Shown here: piece after piece, positions 45,446 to 53,071 of the stretch | Position numbering within the stretch: position 1 is the first letter of the stretch | How the letters are laid out: every line of letters begins with the position of its first letter | Assembly (NCBI RefSeq): GCF_900102015.1 | Contig: NZ_FNAT01000008.1 | Coordinates: 62,001 to 126,000, forward strand | Reading direction: 5' to 3' | Source of the DNA: Limimaricola pyoseonensis | Lineage (GTDB): Bacteria; Pseudomonadota; Alphaproteobacteria; Rhodobacterales; Rhodobacteraceae | Length of the DNA stretch: 64,000 nt | Translations under genes and position numbers: made by a program | The notes under the pieces: model-generated | Told to the model about the DNA's origin: nothing | The model's input: only the letters and a program-made list of their open reading frames with translations | Database searches by the model: none

Positions 45446-46743
45446 GCCGGTCGGCGCGGCGGCTCGGCCCGGTGCTGATGCCGGTGCTGGTCCCGGTTCT
45501 GGGGCCGGTTCTGGGGCTCATGCTCGGGCTCGCGCCCGCCGGGCCGCTGGCGGCGCAGGGCGCGGCCGAGCCGGTCGCGGCGACCGAGGCCGCCGAGTAC
45601 CAGCTCGGCCCCGAGGACGTGCTGGCGCTGCGGGTGGTGACCTGGGACGAGGCGCGCGCCAGCTACCAGCCGATGGAGGGTCTGGCCGGGGAGTACCGCG
45701 TCTCGGCCGGCGGTACGGTGTCGCTGCCGGTGGTCGGGCGGATCAGCGCCTCGGGGCTGACCCTGCAGGCGCTGAGCGAGGCGGTCTCCGCCGGGCTCAA
45801 GGCGCAGGCCGGCCTCTACCAGCCGCCGGTGGTCTCGCTCGAGATCGCCGCCTACCGGCCGTTCTACATCTCCGGCGACGTCACCGATCCGGGCGCCTAT
45901 GCCTGGCGGCCGCGGCTGACCGCGAGCAAGGCGCTGGCGCTGGCCGGCGGGCTCTACCGCAACGGCCGCGGCGGCGCCCAGGCCGAGGGCGAGCAGCTGC
46001 GCGAGATCAGCTCGCTGCGCAGCGTCCAGGTCGAGCTGGTGCGGCTCCTGGCGCGCGCGGCCCGGCTCGAGGCGGAGCTGGCCGATGCCGAGGCGATCAC
46101 CTTCCCGCCCGGCCTCAGCCACCCCGACGGCGCCGTGGCGGTCGAGCGGATCAAGGCCGAGGAGCGGGCGATCTTCGATCTGCGCGCCGAATCCTTCGCC
46201 CGGGCCGAGGCCTCGAGCGAGGCGCTGATCGCGCTGCACGAGACCGAGCTCGCCGGCCTGAACGGCAAGCTCGAGGGCCATGAGCGCCAGCTCGCGATCA
46301 TGCGCGAGCAGGTCGAGCGGCTGCGCGGGCTCGTCGAGCGCGGCACCGTGGTCGCCAACCGGCTGGTCGATGCCGAGCGCACCCTGACCGACCTCGCCGC
46401 CGAGGAGCTCGACTTCAACACCGCGATCTTCCGCGCCCGCCAGCGCATCGGCGAGACCGAGCGCGACCTGCTGCAGGCGCGCGACAACCGCGGCCGCGAG
46501 GTGCTGACCCAGCTGCAAGAGACCCGGCGCGGCATCGAGCTTGCGACCAAGCGCGAGGCGATGCTGATCGGGCTGGCCGCGGCCAGCGGCACCCGGCCGG
46601 TCGACCTGCCGGTGGTGACGGAGATGCGGGTGCGCCGCGCCGGCACGCGCGGCACCGAGGTGCTGAGCCTCGGTCCGGACGACCCGATCCTGCCGGGCGA
46701 CGTGCTGGAGATTTCCCAGACCCTGCCGATGATCGGCAACTGA
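45442..46743 (+). CDS. exoF: ExoF/Wza-like polysaccharide export protein
   Basis: This 433-residue periplasmic/outer-membrane export protein has an N-terminal signal with a repetitive hydrophobic core (V-L-M-P-V-L-V-P-V-L-G-P-V-L-G). The PES domain reads Y-Q-L-G-P-E-D-V-L-A-L-R-V...Y-R-V-S-A-G-G-T-V-S-L-P-V-V-G. An SLBB-like segment is F-Y-I-S-G-D-V-T-D-P-G-A-Y. Long coiled coils follow (about 190-360), then a second short beta domain ending G-D-V-L-E-I-S. The inserted coiled coil is the hallmark of ExoF rather than Wza. It is translationally coupled to the co-polymerase and followed by a strong terminator. Confidence 0.87.
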   Translation: MSRSARRLGPVLMPVLVPVLGPVLGLMLGLAPAGPLAAQGAAEPVAATEAAEYQLGPEDVLALRVVTWDEARASYQPMEGLAGEYRVSAGGTVSLPVVGRISASGLTLQALSEAVSAGLKAQAGLYQPPVVSLEIAAYRPFYISGDVTDPGAYAWRPRLTASKALALAGGLYRNGRGGAQAEGEQLREISSLRSVQVELVRLLARAARLEAELADAEAITFPPGLSHPDGAVAVERIKAEERAIFDLRAESFARAEASSEALIALHETELAGLNGKLEGHERQLAIMREQVERLRGLVERGTVVANRLVDAERTLTDLAAEELDFNTAIFRARQRIGETERDLLQARDNRGREVLTQLQETRRGIELATKREAMLIGLAAASGTRPVDLPVVTEMRVRRAGTRGTEVLSLGPDDPILPGDVLEISQTLPMIGN

Positions 46744-46775
46744 GCCCGGCCCGGGAACGGGGCGCAGGGCTGGTC

Positions 46776-46807
46776 GCGGGGCGGCCGGGGCGACCCGGCC
46801 GCCCCGC
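46776..46807. terminator. 14-bp stem with GCGA tetraloop between exoF and the GH16 gene
   Basis: Perfect 14-bp GC-rich arms (46776-46789 and 46794-46807) close a GNRA-type tetraloop on the plus transcript. It sits between two convergent stops and can serve both directions. Confidence 0.7.
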
Positions 46808-46813
46808 CCGGTT

Positions 46814-47692
46814 TCAGCTGCCGTTCAGCAGGTCGCTGCACTGGCCCTGGCTGCCGCCGGCCGGCACGAAGGACACGCATTGCAGCAGCGCCTCGCCCGA
46901 GGCGTCCTCGGGCGCGTTGCCCGACCAGTAGGTCTGGTTCTGACCGCCGGCCCAGAGGTCGACATAGATCTTGGCCGGCGGTTGCGGCACCTCGTCGGCC
47001 CCCTCGAGCCGGAAGATCTCGGTCTCGCCGGCATACCAGACCAGCCGCTCCGGGCTCCATTCGAAGGCGTAGAGCCGCGGCCGGTCGGCGGCGTCGAAGC
47101 CGAGCTTGAGCCAGGGCGGCTCCTCCAGCGGCGCGCCGTCGATGAAGCGGTTGACGTAGACCCGGTTGGTGTCGCGGCCGAGGAACTCGATGTCGATCTC
47201 GCGCTGCGGATCGCCGAAATGCGGCCCGGTATAGACGTAGAAGGCGGTGATCAGGCCGCGCCCGCTGGCCGGGCGCAGGATCACCTCGTAGCGGCCATGG
47301 CCGTACCAGCCGCGCCGCTGCAGCTGGCCGCTGGTGAAGGGCTTGGAGGTCTTGCCGGCGCGCATCAGCGCGCCGTCATCGGCGGCGATCGCCTCGGGCG
47401 CGACGCGGTCCTCCGCCTCGGTCGGGCGCAGCGCGAAGCGCAGGCCGCCCTCCTCCTGCGTCAGCCCGTCATTGCGCCAGCCGGTCCGGAACCAGTCGGC
47501 CGGGTGGTCGTACTGCGCCACCCACCAGTTGGCGTCGAGCCCGGTGATCGGAAAGACGCTGCGGAACGGCACGCCGGGCTGTCGTTCGCGCGCCGCGCCG
47601 GGTGGCGCCGCGGCCATCAGGCCGCAGGCCACGGCCAGCGCCAGCAGGGCGGACCCGGAGCGGGACCACCGGGGAAGGGCGGTTATCGGCAT
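46814..47692 (-). CDS. GH16 endo-glycanase (ExoK-like)
   Basis: This secreted beta-glucanase-family enzyme of 292 residues has a signal peptide (S-A-L-L-A-L-A-V-A-C-G-L-M-A-A-A). The GH16 catalytic motif is R-E-I-D-I-E-F-L-G, with nucleophile E165, D167 and acid/base E169. Aromatic subsite residues include T-A-F-Y-V-Y-T-G and the C-terminal F-E-W-S-P-E-R-L-V-W-Y. In rhizobia ExoK trims nascent succinoglycan; a similar role in setting polymer size is likely. ATG 47692 is chosen because it has GGGAG upstream and avoids overlap with the preceding gene; 47713 is an alternative. Confidence 0.88.
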   Translation of the reverse strand: MPITALPRWSRSGSALLALAVACGLMAAAPPGAARERQPGVPFRSVFPITGLDANWWVAQYDHPADWFRTGWRNDGLTQEEGGLRFALRPTEAEDRVAPEAIAADDGALMRAGKTSKPFTSGQLQRRGWYGHGRYEVILRPASGRGLITAFYVYTGPHFGDPQREIDIEFLGRDTNRVYVNRFIDGAPLEEPPWLKLGFDAADRPRLYAFEWSPERLVWYAGETEIFRLEGADEVPQPPAKIYVDLWAGGQNQTYWSGNAPEDASGEALLQCVSFVPAGGSQGQCSDLLNGS

Positions 47693-47696
47693 CGCG

Positions 47697-48386
47697 TCAG
47701 TACTCCCATCCATGCAGTGCGATCTCGTCGGCGAAGGCGTGCTCGATCAGCCGCCGCTGCGCGGGCGCGAAGACCTCGCGATGCGACCGCCGGTCGGCGC
47801 GCAGCCCGGCCTTGGCCCGCGGCAGCCCCTCGAAGGGCAGCCCGAGCTCCTCCATCAGCTCGGCCAGCGCCTCGGCCAGCCGGTCATAGGGCAGCACCCG
47901 GTCGACGATCACCCGGCCGTCCGCGTCGCAGTAGAACGGCGCGTTGCGGCAGAACACGCCCTTGGCGAGGTAGCCGTCGAGCGTCAGGCCGGGGTCGTGG
48001 TGGCGGTGCCAGTCGGCGTTGCGGAACATGTGGTAATGCGACAGCGTCTTGTCCCACGGATTGCGCTCGACGCAGAAGGTCAGGTAGCCGTCCCAGACCC
48101 GCGCCGGCAGCCGCGCCCGCGCGAAGCGCGCCGGGATGTGGTTGTAGAAGCGCCTGGCCTGCGCCAGCTCGCGCAGGTTCTTCGACAGGTCGGCGCGCGA
48201 GCGCACCCCGCGCCACGGCGCGAACAGGCCGCGCCAGTTGCGCGGCGCGTGATCCTCGACCGGCGGGAAGATCGGCGTCACGACGTCCTCGGGGCCGCAA
48301 TGCCGCGCCAGCGCCTGCTCGATGCTGGTGCCTGCGGTCTTCAACGTCTTGACGAAGATGAATCTGTGACGATGCGAAACGATCAT
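47697..48386 (-). CDS. Sulfotransferase family 2-like protein
   Basis: This protein has 229 residues from ATG 48386. The phosphosulfate loop is F-I-F-V-K-T-L-K-T-A-G-T-S-I-E, and the 3'-phosphate element is F-C-V-E-R-N-P-W-D-K-T-L-S-H-Y. The K-T-x-G-T-S start so close to the N-terminus is typical of HS2ST/chondroitin-type (Sulfotransfer_2) enzymes and supports the chosen start over 48491. It is 4 bp upstream of the GH16 gene on the same strand, so the two are probably co-transcribed. Confidence 0.85.
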   Translation of the reverse strand: MIVSHRHRFIFVKTLKTAGTSIEQALARHCGPEDVVTPIFPPVEDHAPRNWRGLFAPWRGVRSRADLSKNLRELAQARRFYNHIPARFARARLPARVWDGYLTFCVERNPWDKTLSHYHMFRNADWHRHHDPGLTLDGYLAKGVFCRNAPFYCDADGRVIVDRVLPYDRLAEALAELMEELGLPFEGLPRAKAGLRADRRSHREVFAPAQRRLIEHAFADEIALHGWEY

Positions 48387-48562
48387 CGCTGAACCCGAAC
48401 CATTGACCGGCCCGCGCGAACCGGTGGCGGACTGCGGCCAGCTTAGACCGAGACCGGCGCGCCGGCCAAGGCCGTCTTGTCCTTGCGTCAATCCTCCCCG
48501 GCAACAATACTGAGAGCGAATCGGGTTTGCATGTCGGTGGTGCCAGTGACGGAGAAATGCAG

Positions 48563-49498
48563 ATGACGGATCGCGACCCGCCCCTGCCTCGCCCCCTGAT
48601 CACGATCTGCGCCTGCACCTACCGGCGGCCCAAGGGTCTGACGGCGCTGCTGCGCTCGTGCCGGGCGCTGCGCACCCGGCCCGATTTCGACCTGCGCTTC
48701 GTGGTGCTCGACAATGACGACACGCCCTCCGCCCGCGAGGTGGTGGCGCGCGAGACCCGCGACTTCCCCTGGCCCTGCCGCTACCTGCACGCGCCCGAGC
48801 CTGGCATCCCGGTGGTGCGCAACCGCGCGCTCGAGGCGGCGGGCGAGACCGGCTTCATCGTCTTCGTCGACGACGACGAGACGGTGACGCCGGACTGGCT
48901 GCTGGCGCTGTGGGACACCCAGCGCGCCACCGGCGCGACCTTCGTGCAGGGGCCGGTGCGGATGCTGGTGCATGACGCGCGCGACGAATGGTGGCTCTCG
49001 ACCCTGTTCTTCCGCCAGCGCCGCTTCGCCGACCGCGCCAAGCGGCAGGAAAGCTGGACCAACAACGTCATCGTCGATCTCGACTTCGTCGCCCGCACCG
49101 GCTGCCGCTTCGAGGAGCGGCTGCGCTATGACGGCGGCACCGACACGCTGTTCTTCCAGGACATCGTGCGCCATGGCGGCCGCGGCGCCTATGCCGCCGA
49201 GGCCTGGGTCTGCGAGCTGCAGCCCAAGAGCCGCCTGACCTGGCGATGGGCGGTCAACCGGCAGTTCCGCTACGGCGCCACGCGGGCGATGACGGTGCGG
49301 CTGCGCGAGCCGCCGGGCCGGGCCGCGGCCTATTGCCTCTTGCGCGGCGCCGGCATGGCGGTGGTCGGCACCGGGCTCCTGGCCAGCGCGGCGCTGCGCG
49401 GCCGGGTCGGCATCGCCGACGGCGTGGCGCTGTGGTCGCGCGCCGCCGGGATCGTCTCGGGCATGGCCGGGCTGCGCAAGCTGGAATACGCGCGGTGA
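48563..49498 (+). CDS. Family 2 glycosyltransferase with C-terminal membrane segment
   Basis: This protein has 311 residues. The GT-A motifs are I-T-I-C-A-C-T-Y-R-R-P, V-L-D-N-D-D-T-P-S-A and the metal site F-V-D-D-D-E-T-V. The C-terminus is hydrophobic (A-A-Y-C-L-L-R-G-A-G-M-A-V-V-G-T-G-L-L-A). ATG 48563 has GGAG 8 bases upstream. The next gene is a close paralogue, with the same N-D-D-T-P-S-A-R and F-x-D-D-D-E-T-V motifs, and overlaps by 4 bp (GTGA): a recent tandem duplication. Confidence 0.88.
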   Translation: MTDRDPPLPRPLITICACTYRRPKGLTALLRSCRALRTRPDFDLRFVVLDNDDTPSAREVVARETRDFPWPCRYLHAPEPGIPVVRNRALEAAGETGFIVFVDDDETVTPDWLLALWDTQRATGATFVQGPVRMLVHDARDEWWLSTLFFRQRRFADRAKRQESWTNNVIVDLDFVARTGCRFEERLRYDGGTDTLFFQDIVRHGGRGAYAAEAWVCELQPKSRLTWRWAVNRQFRYGATRAMTVRLREPPGRAAAYCLLRGAGMAVVGTGLLASAALRGRVGIADGVALWSRAAGIVSGMAGLRKLEYAR

Positions 49499-50415
49499 AC
49501 GGCCCGCCCGACATTGAGATCGCGATCTGCACCTTCCAGCGCGAACATGTCGCGACGACGCTGGCATCGCTGGCGCGGATCGAGCCGCCGGCCGGGCGCC
49601 GGGTCGCGGTGATCGTCGCCGACAACGACGACACGCCCTCGGCGCGAGCGCGGGTCGAGGCCTGCGCGCTGCCCTTTCCGCTGCGCTACATCCACGCGCC
49701 GGCGCGCAACATCTCGGTGGCGCGCAACGCCTGCCTCGAGGCCGCCCGCGCGCCGGTGCTGGTCTTCATCGACGACGACGAGACCGTGGCCCCGGACTGG
49801 CTGGTGACGCTGCTCGCCAAGCAGGCCGAGACCGGCGCCGAGGCGGTGCTGGGCCCGGCGATCTCGGTCTATCCCGAGACCGCGCCGGGCTGGATGCGGC
49901 GCGGCGACTTCCACTCCTCCCGCGCGACCCGCGTGGGCGGCGAGATCCGCACCGGCTACGGCTGCAACACGCTTCTGATGCGCGAGGCGCCGGCGCTGGC
50001 CGGGCTGCGCTTCCGGCACGAGCTGGGCCGCTCCGGCGGCGAGGACACGGTGTTTCTCGCCGAGATGCACCGCCGCGGCGGCCGCATCGCCTATGCGCCC
50101 AAGGCGCGGGTGTTCGAGGTGGTGGCGCCGCATCGCGCCCGGCTGGGCTGGCTGCTGCGGCGCAAGTTCCGCTTCGGCCAGACCCACGGCCTGCTGCTGC
50201 GCGAAACCGGCGCGGGGCAGGGGGTGGCGCGGCTGCGGGCGGTGGCGCTCGCGGCGGCGAAGTCGGCGCTTTCGCTGGTGCTGTGCGGCCTGAACTTCGC
50301 GCGGCCGGTGGCGCGCGCGAAATGGCTGCTGCGCGCGGTGTTCCATGCCGGGGTGGTCTCCAAGCTCACCGGCGGCCGCGAGGCCGAGCCCTATGGCCGC
50401 GACCAGCCGGTCTGA
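49495..50415 (+). CDS. Family 2 glycosyltransferase, tandem paralogue
   Basis: This protein has 306 residues from a GTG overlapping the previous stop. The motifs are I-E-I-A-I-C-T-F-Q-R-E, V-A-D-N-D-D-T-P-S-A-R and V-F-I-D-D-D-E-T-V-A-P-D-W-L, parallel to the upstream copy. A C-terminal hydrophobic stretch (A-K-S-A-L-S-L-V-L-C-G-L) may bind the membrane. Its 3' end overlaps the convergent exoA gene by 25 bp. Confidence 0.88.
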   Translation: MNGPPDIEIAICTFQREHVATTLASLARIEPPAGRRVAVIVADNDDTPSARARVEACALPFPLRYIHAPARNISVARNACLEAARAPVLVFIDDDETVAPDWLVTLLAKQAETGAEAVLGPAISVYPETAPGWMRRGDFHSSRATRVGGEIRTGYGCNTLLMREAPALAGLRFRHELGRSGGEDTVFLAEMHRRGGRIAYAPKARVFEVVAPHRARLGWLLRRKFRFGQTHGLLLRETGAGQGVARLRAVALAAAKSALSLVLCGLNFARPVARAKWLLRAVFHAGVVSKLTGGREAEPYGRDQPV

Positions 50416-51470
50416 GCCATCTGCCACAGGAAACCCGCGCCCCAGGCCGCGTGCATGATCGCCAGCGCCGGCCCGGCCCAGAGCCCGTGGGCCGCGCGCA
50501 GCGCCACGGCGCCGACCAGCGAAGCCGCGGCCAGCGCCGCGAGATAGAGCGCCGCGGGGATCAGCGCCGGCGGCCAGACCGGCCCCAGCAGCAGCCCGAC
50601 CGCCAGCAGAACGAGGTTGATCGCAGGCGCCAGCTGCCGCAGCCGCGGCTTCATCCGGTGCTTGGCGACGGTGCGCGCCCGGCCGCGGCCGTAGTTCCAG
50701 TATTGCCGCGCCAGCGCCGCCGGGCCCGGCCGCATCCAGTAATCCAGCCGCAGCCCGGCATCGAGCCAGACCCGGCCGCCGGCGCGCGCCAGCCGGTGGT
50801 CGTACTCGGCGTCCTCGTTGTGGCTGAAGCCGGGGTCGTAGCCGCCGATCCGCCGGAACCAGTCGAGCCGGAAGCCGGCGTGATGGGCATGATCGACCCA
50901 GCCCGAGCGCGCGCCGCCGCGATGCGCCGAGCCGCCGGAGCCGAGCGGCGTGTCGACCGCCCAGGCGGCGGCGCGGGCGAAGCCGCTTTCGCCGCGCGCG
51001 TCGAGCACGCTCGCGACGGAGGCCGCCTCGGGCCGCGCGGCCAGCGCCGCGGCCACCCGGCGCAGATAGCCCGGCGGGTAGAGCGCATGCGCGTCGCAGC
51101 GCACGAGGTAGCGATGCCCCGGCCCGGCCTGCCGCTCTACCGCACGGTTGATCCCGGCCGATTGCAGCCGGCCGGGGTTGTCGACCAGACGCAGATTGGC
51201 GAAGCGCTGCGACAGTTCGGCCACGCGCTCGCGCGTGCCGTCGCGGCTGCCGCCATCGGCGACCACCACCTGCACCTCCCGGGCGAAGTCGCAGCCGGCG
51301 ATCAGCGAGCGCAGGCAGGGTTCGATCCGTGCTGCCTCGTTCAGCGTCGGGATTACCACCATCACCTCGTCGGGACGGGGGAGCAGATCAGGCAGCGTTT
51401 CGGGGGGGATCGGCGGGCCGGCCTCGGACGGATGGGGGGCGGGGACGGCGGGGCTTTGAACAACGGGCAT
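50391..51470 (-). CDS. exoA: ExoA-like glycosyltransferase (family 2)
   Basis: This protein has 359 residues. It follows the Sinorhizobium ExoA sequence closely: V-V-I-P-T-L-N-E-A-A-R-I, V-A-D-G-G-S-R-D-G-T-R-E, L-V-D-N-P-G-R-L-Q-S-A-G-I-N, R-C-D-A-H-A-L-Y-P, W-V-D-H-A-H-H-A, F-S-H-N-E-D-A-E-Y-D-Y/H-R-L and Y-W-N-Y-G-R-G-R-A-R-T. In succinoglycan ExoA adds the first glucose (beta-1,3) onto the lipid-linked galactose made by ExoY. Three or four C-terminal helices anchor it in the inner membrane. ATG 51470 is preferred; ExoY lies divergently 0.9 kb away. Confidence 0.9.
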   Translation of the reverse strand: MPVVQSPAVPAPHPSEAGPPIPPETLPDLLPRPDEVMVVIPTLNEAARIEPCLRSLIAGCDFAREVQVVVADGGSRDGTRERVAELSQRFANLRLVDNPGRLQSAGINRAVERQAGPGHRYLVRCDAHALYPPGYLRRVAAALAARPEAASVASVLDARGESGFARAAAWAVDTPLGSGGSAHRGGARSGWVDHAHHAGFRLDWFRRIGGYDPGFSHNEDAEYDHRLARAGGRVWLDAGLRLDYWMRPGPAALARQYWNYGRGRARTVAKHRMKPRLRQLAPAINLVLLAVGLLLGPVWPPALIPAALYLAALAAASLVGAVALRAAHGLWAGPALAIMHAAWGAGFLWQMAQTGWSRP

Positions 51471-51570
51471 GGCACTGGCACACAAGGACTGTCGCAAAAG
51501 GGCTGTCACGTCGCCCCATGCTAGCCGCCTCCCGGCCGCCGGCAAAGCCCGGTCTGCGGGGGCTGCGGGG

Positions 51571-51825
51571 TCAGCGCCGGCTGCGGTGCGCCAGCGCCAG
51601 CACGGCGAGGGTCAGCGCCGCGCCGATCACGCCGTGCAGCGGCACCGCCCACCACAGCGAAAGACCGGCGGCGTGCAGCAGCCACAGCGCGGCGACGAGC
51701 GAGACCGGCAGCGTCGCCAGCGCCACGGCGATCGGGCTGGACAGCCAGCGCGGCTGACCGATCCGGTCCCGGCTGACGAAGTTCTGCGCCCCTGCCTTGC
51801 GGCCTTGCTGCTTTGCGACCTGCAC
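51571..51825 (-). CDS. Small two-TM membrane protein, possible ExoX-like regulator
   Basis: This 84-residue protein has a basic soluble N-terminus (about 33 residues) and two hydrophobic helices (A-V-A-L-A-T-L-P-V-S-L-V-A-A-L-W-L-L and V-I-G-A-A-L-T-L-A-V-L-A-L-A). It starts with GTG after an excellent AAGGAGA ribosome site, good evidence that it is real. No sequence family is recognised. Position and topology recall ExoX, the small inner-membrane protein encoded beside exoY in rhizobia that restrains ExoY; that link is inference only. Confidence 0.65.
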   Translation of the reverse strand: MQVAKQQGRKAGAQNFVSRDRIGQPRWLSSPIAVALATLPVSLVAALWLLHAAGLSLWWAVPLHGVIGAALTLAVLALAHRSRR

Positions 51826-52340
51826 CCGTGATCTCCTTGCTGGGTTGGTCCGACGCTAGCGATTCCGCGGCGCCCGGACAATGGAGCCTTGCGGCCTGTC
51901 GGCGCCGAACCGCTGCTGGATAGGCAACCGTCGGCCCGGCGCGCCGGTTCCCGCGGCGATCGGCCATATAAACAATTAGATCTATATTGGTGATCAAATT
52001 TCAACCAGAAATTACATGGCCATTATTAACAATGTCTTACCCAATGACTCGCGGCCGTTTTCGGCAATTGAACACACAAACCACCTAACTTTAAAGATGT
52101 ACTTAATATTGCACAGATTTCTTGCTCAATCGGCGGAAGCTGGCGTAAGATGAATTCGGGATCCGAGCGGGCGGCCCAATTCCAGTCCGCCACCCCGTGA
52201 ACGGCTCGCCGTTCTGCAGGCCGCGCGGTTGCGGCGCGCAAAGCGGCGGACCCCTTTTGGTATTGGCCCGGCCCCGGGCCGATCTGTGCCTGATGCCCGT
52301 CGGGGCATCACCTTGTGTTTAACTAGTACGGAATGTCGCC
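51826..52340. promoter_or_regulatory. 515-bp A/T-rich intergenic region upstream of exoY
   Basis: Composition falls sharply, with runs such as ATAAACAATTAGATC around 51967-51985. It includes the near-perfect 14-bp palindrome CATTATTAACAATG at 52021-52034 (12 of 14 positions symmetric). No convincing gene is present. Lying between the small membrane protein and exoY, it is the likely main regulatory region of exopolysaccharide initiation. Confidence 0.55.
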
Positions 52341-53024
52341 ATGGGGCATCTTTCTGCGACGACATCGGGCAAGGACTCGGATTTCGCGCCCCGGCACCGC
52401 CGCCGGGGCGCCTTGCGCTATGTCGAAATCCCGAAACGCGGCCTGGACCTGCTGCTCTGCCTGGTCCTGCTGCCGACCATCCTGCCGATCATCGCCTTCC
52501 TCTATCTCCTGGTGCGCCTCGATGGCGGGCCGGGCTTCTTCGGCCATCAGCGGATCGGCCGCGACGGCAGGCGCTTCCGCTGCTGGAAGATCCGCACCAT
52601 GGTGCCCGACGCGCAGGAGCGCCTCGCGGCGCTGCTGGCCGCCGACCCCGAGGCGCGCGCCGAGTGGCAGCGCGACCGCAAGCTGCGCCGGGACCCGCGC
52701 GTCACCCGTCTGGGCGGCTTCCTGCGGGCCAGCTCGCTCGACGAGCTGCCGCAGATCTGGAACGTGCTGCGCGGCGAGATGAGCCTGATCGGCCCGCGCC
52801 CGATCACCGCCGCCGAGCTGATGCGCTACGGCGCCGAGAAGGGCGTCTACCTCGCCCTGCGCCCCGGCATCACTGGCCTGTGGCAGGTCTCGGGCCGCAA
52901 CGACCTGAGCTACGACCAGCGGGTGCGGCTCGACGCCGAGTACCAGGCCCGGGTCTCGCTCGGCACCGATCTGCGGATCCTCTACCGCACCGCCGGCGCG
53001 GTGCTGATGCGCACCGGGCTGTGA
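52341..53024 (+). CDS. exoY: Undecaprenyl-phosphate sugar phosphotransferase (ExoY)
   Basis: This 227-residue monotopic initiating enzyme transfers a phosphosugar (galactose-1-phosphate in rhizobia) to undecaprenyl phosphate. The length equals Sinorhizobium ExoY. After the membrane re-entrant helix (L-D-L-L-L-C-L-V-L-L-P-T-I-L-P-I) come the family motifs F-G-H-Q-R-I-G-R-D-G, F-R-C-W-K-I-R-T-M, S-S-L-D-E-L-P-Q-I-W-N-V-L-R-G-E-M-S-L-I-G-P-R-P and G-I-T-G-L-W-Q-V-S-G-R. The ATG has only a weak ribosome site. It begins the plus-strand run into the DPA-like operon, 47 bp before the HAD-UbiA gene. Confidence 0.93.
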   Translation: MGHLSATTSGKDSDFAPRHRRRGALRYVEIPKRGLDLLLCLVLLPTILPIIAFLYLLVRLDGGPGFFGHQRIGRDGRRFRCWKIRTMVPDAQERLAALLAADPEARAEWQRDRKLRRDPRVTRLGGFLRASSLDELPQIWNVLRGEMSLIGPRPITAAELMRYGAEKGVYLALRPGITGLWQVSGRNDLSYDQRVRLDAEYQARVSLGTDLRILYRTAGAVLMRTGL

Positions 53025-53071
53025 CGGCGGTCGCCCGCCCCGCCCGCGGATTTGCCCTCCGGAGGCCCGCC

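Noticed and set aside
52026-52365. Two short minus-strand frames upstream of exoY
   Set aside because: No initiation signals or recognisable features; they overlap each other and the exoY start.
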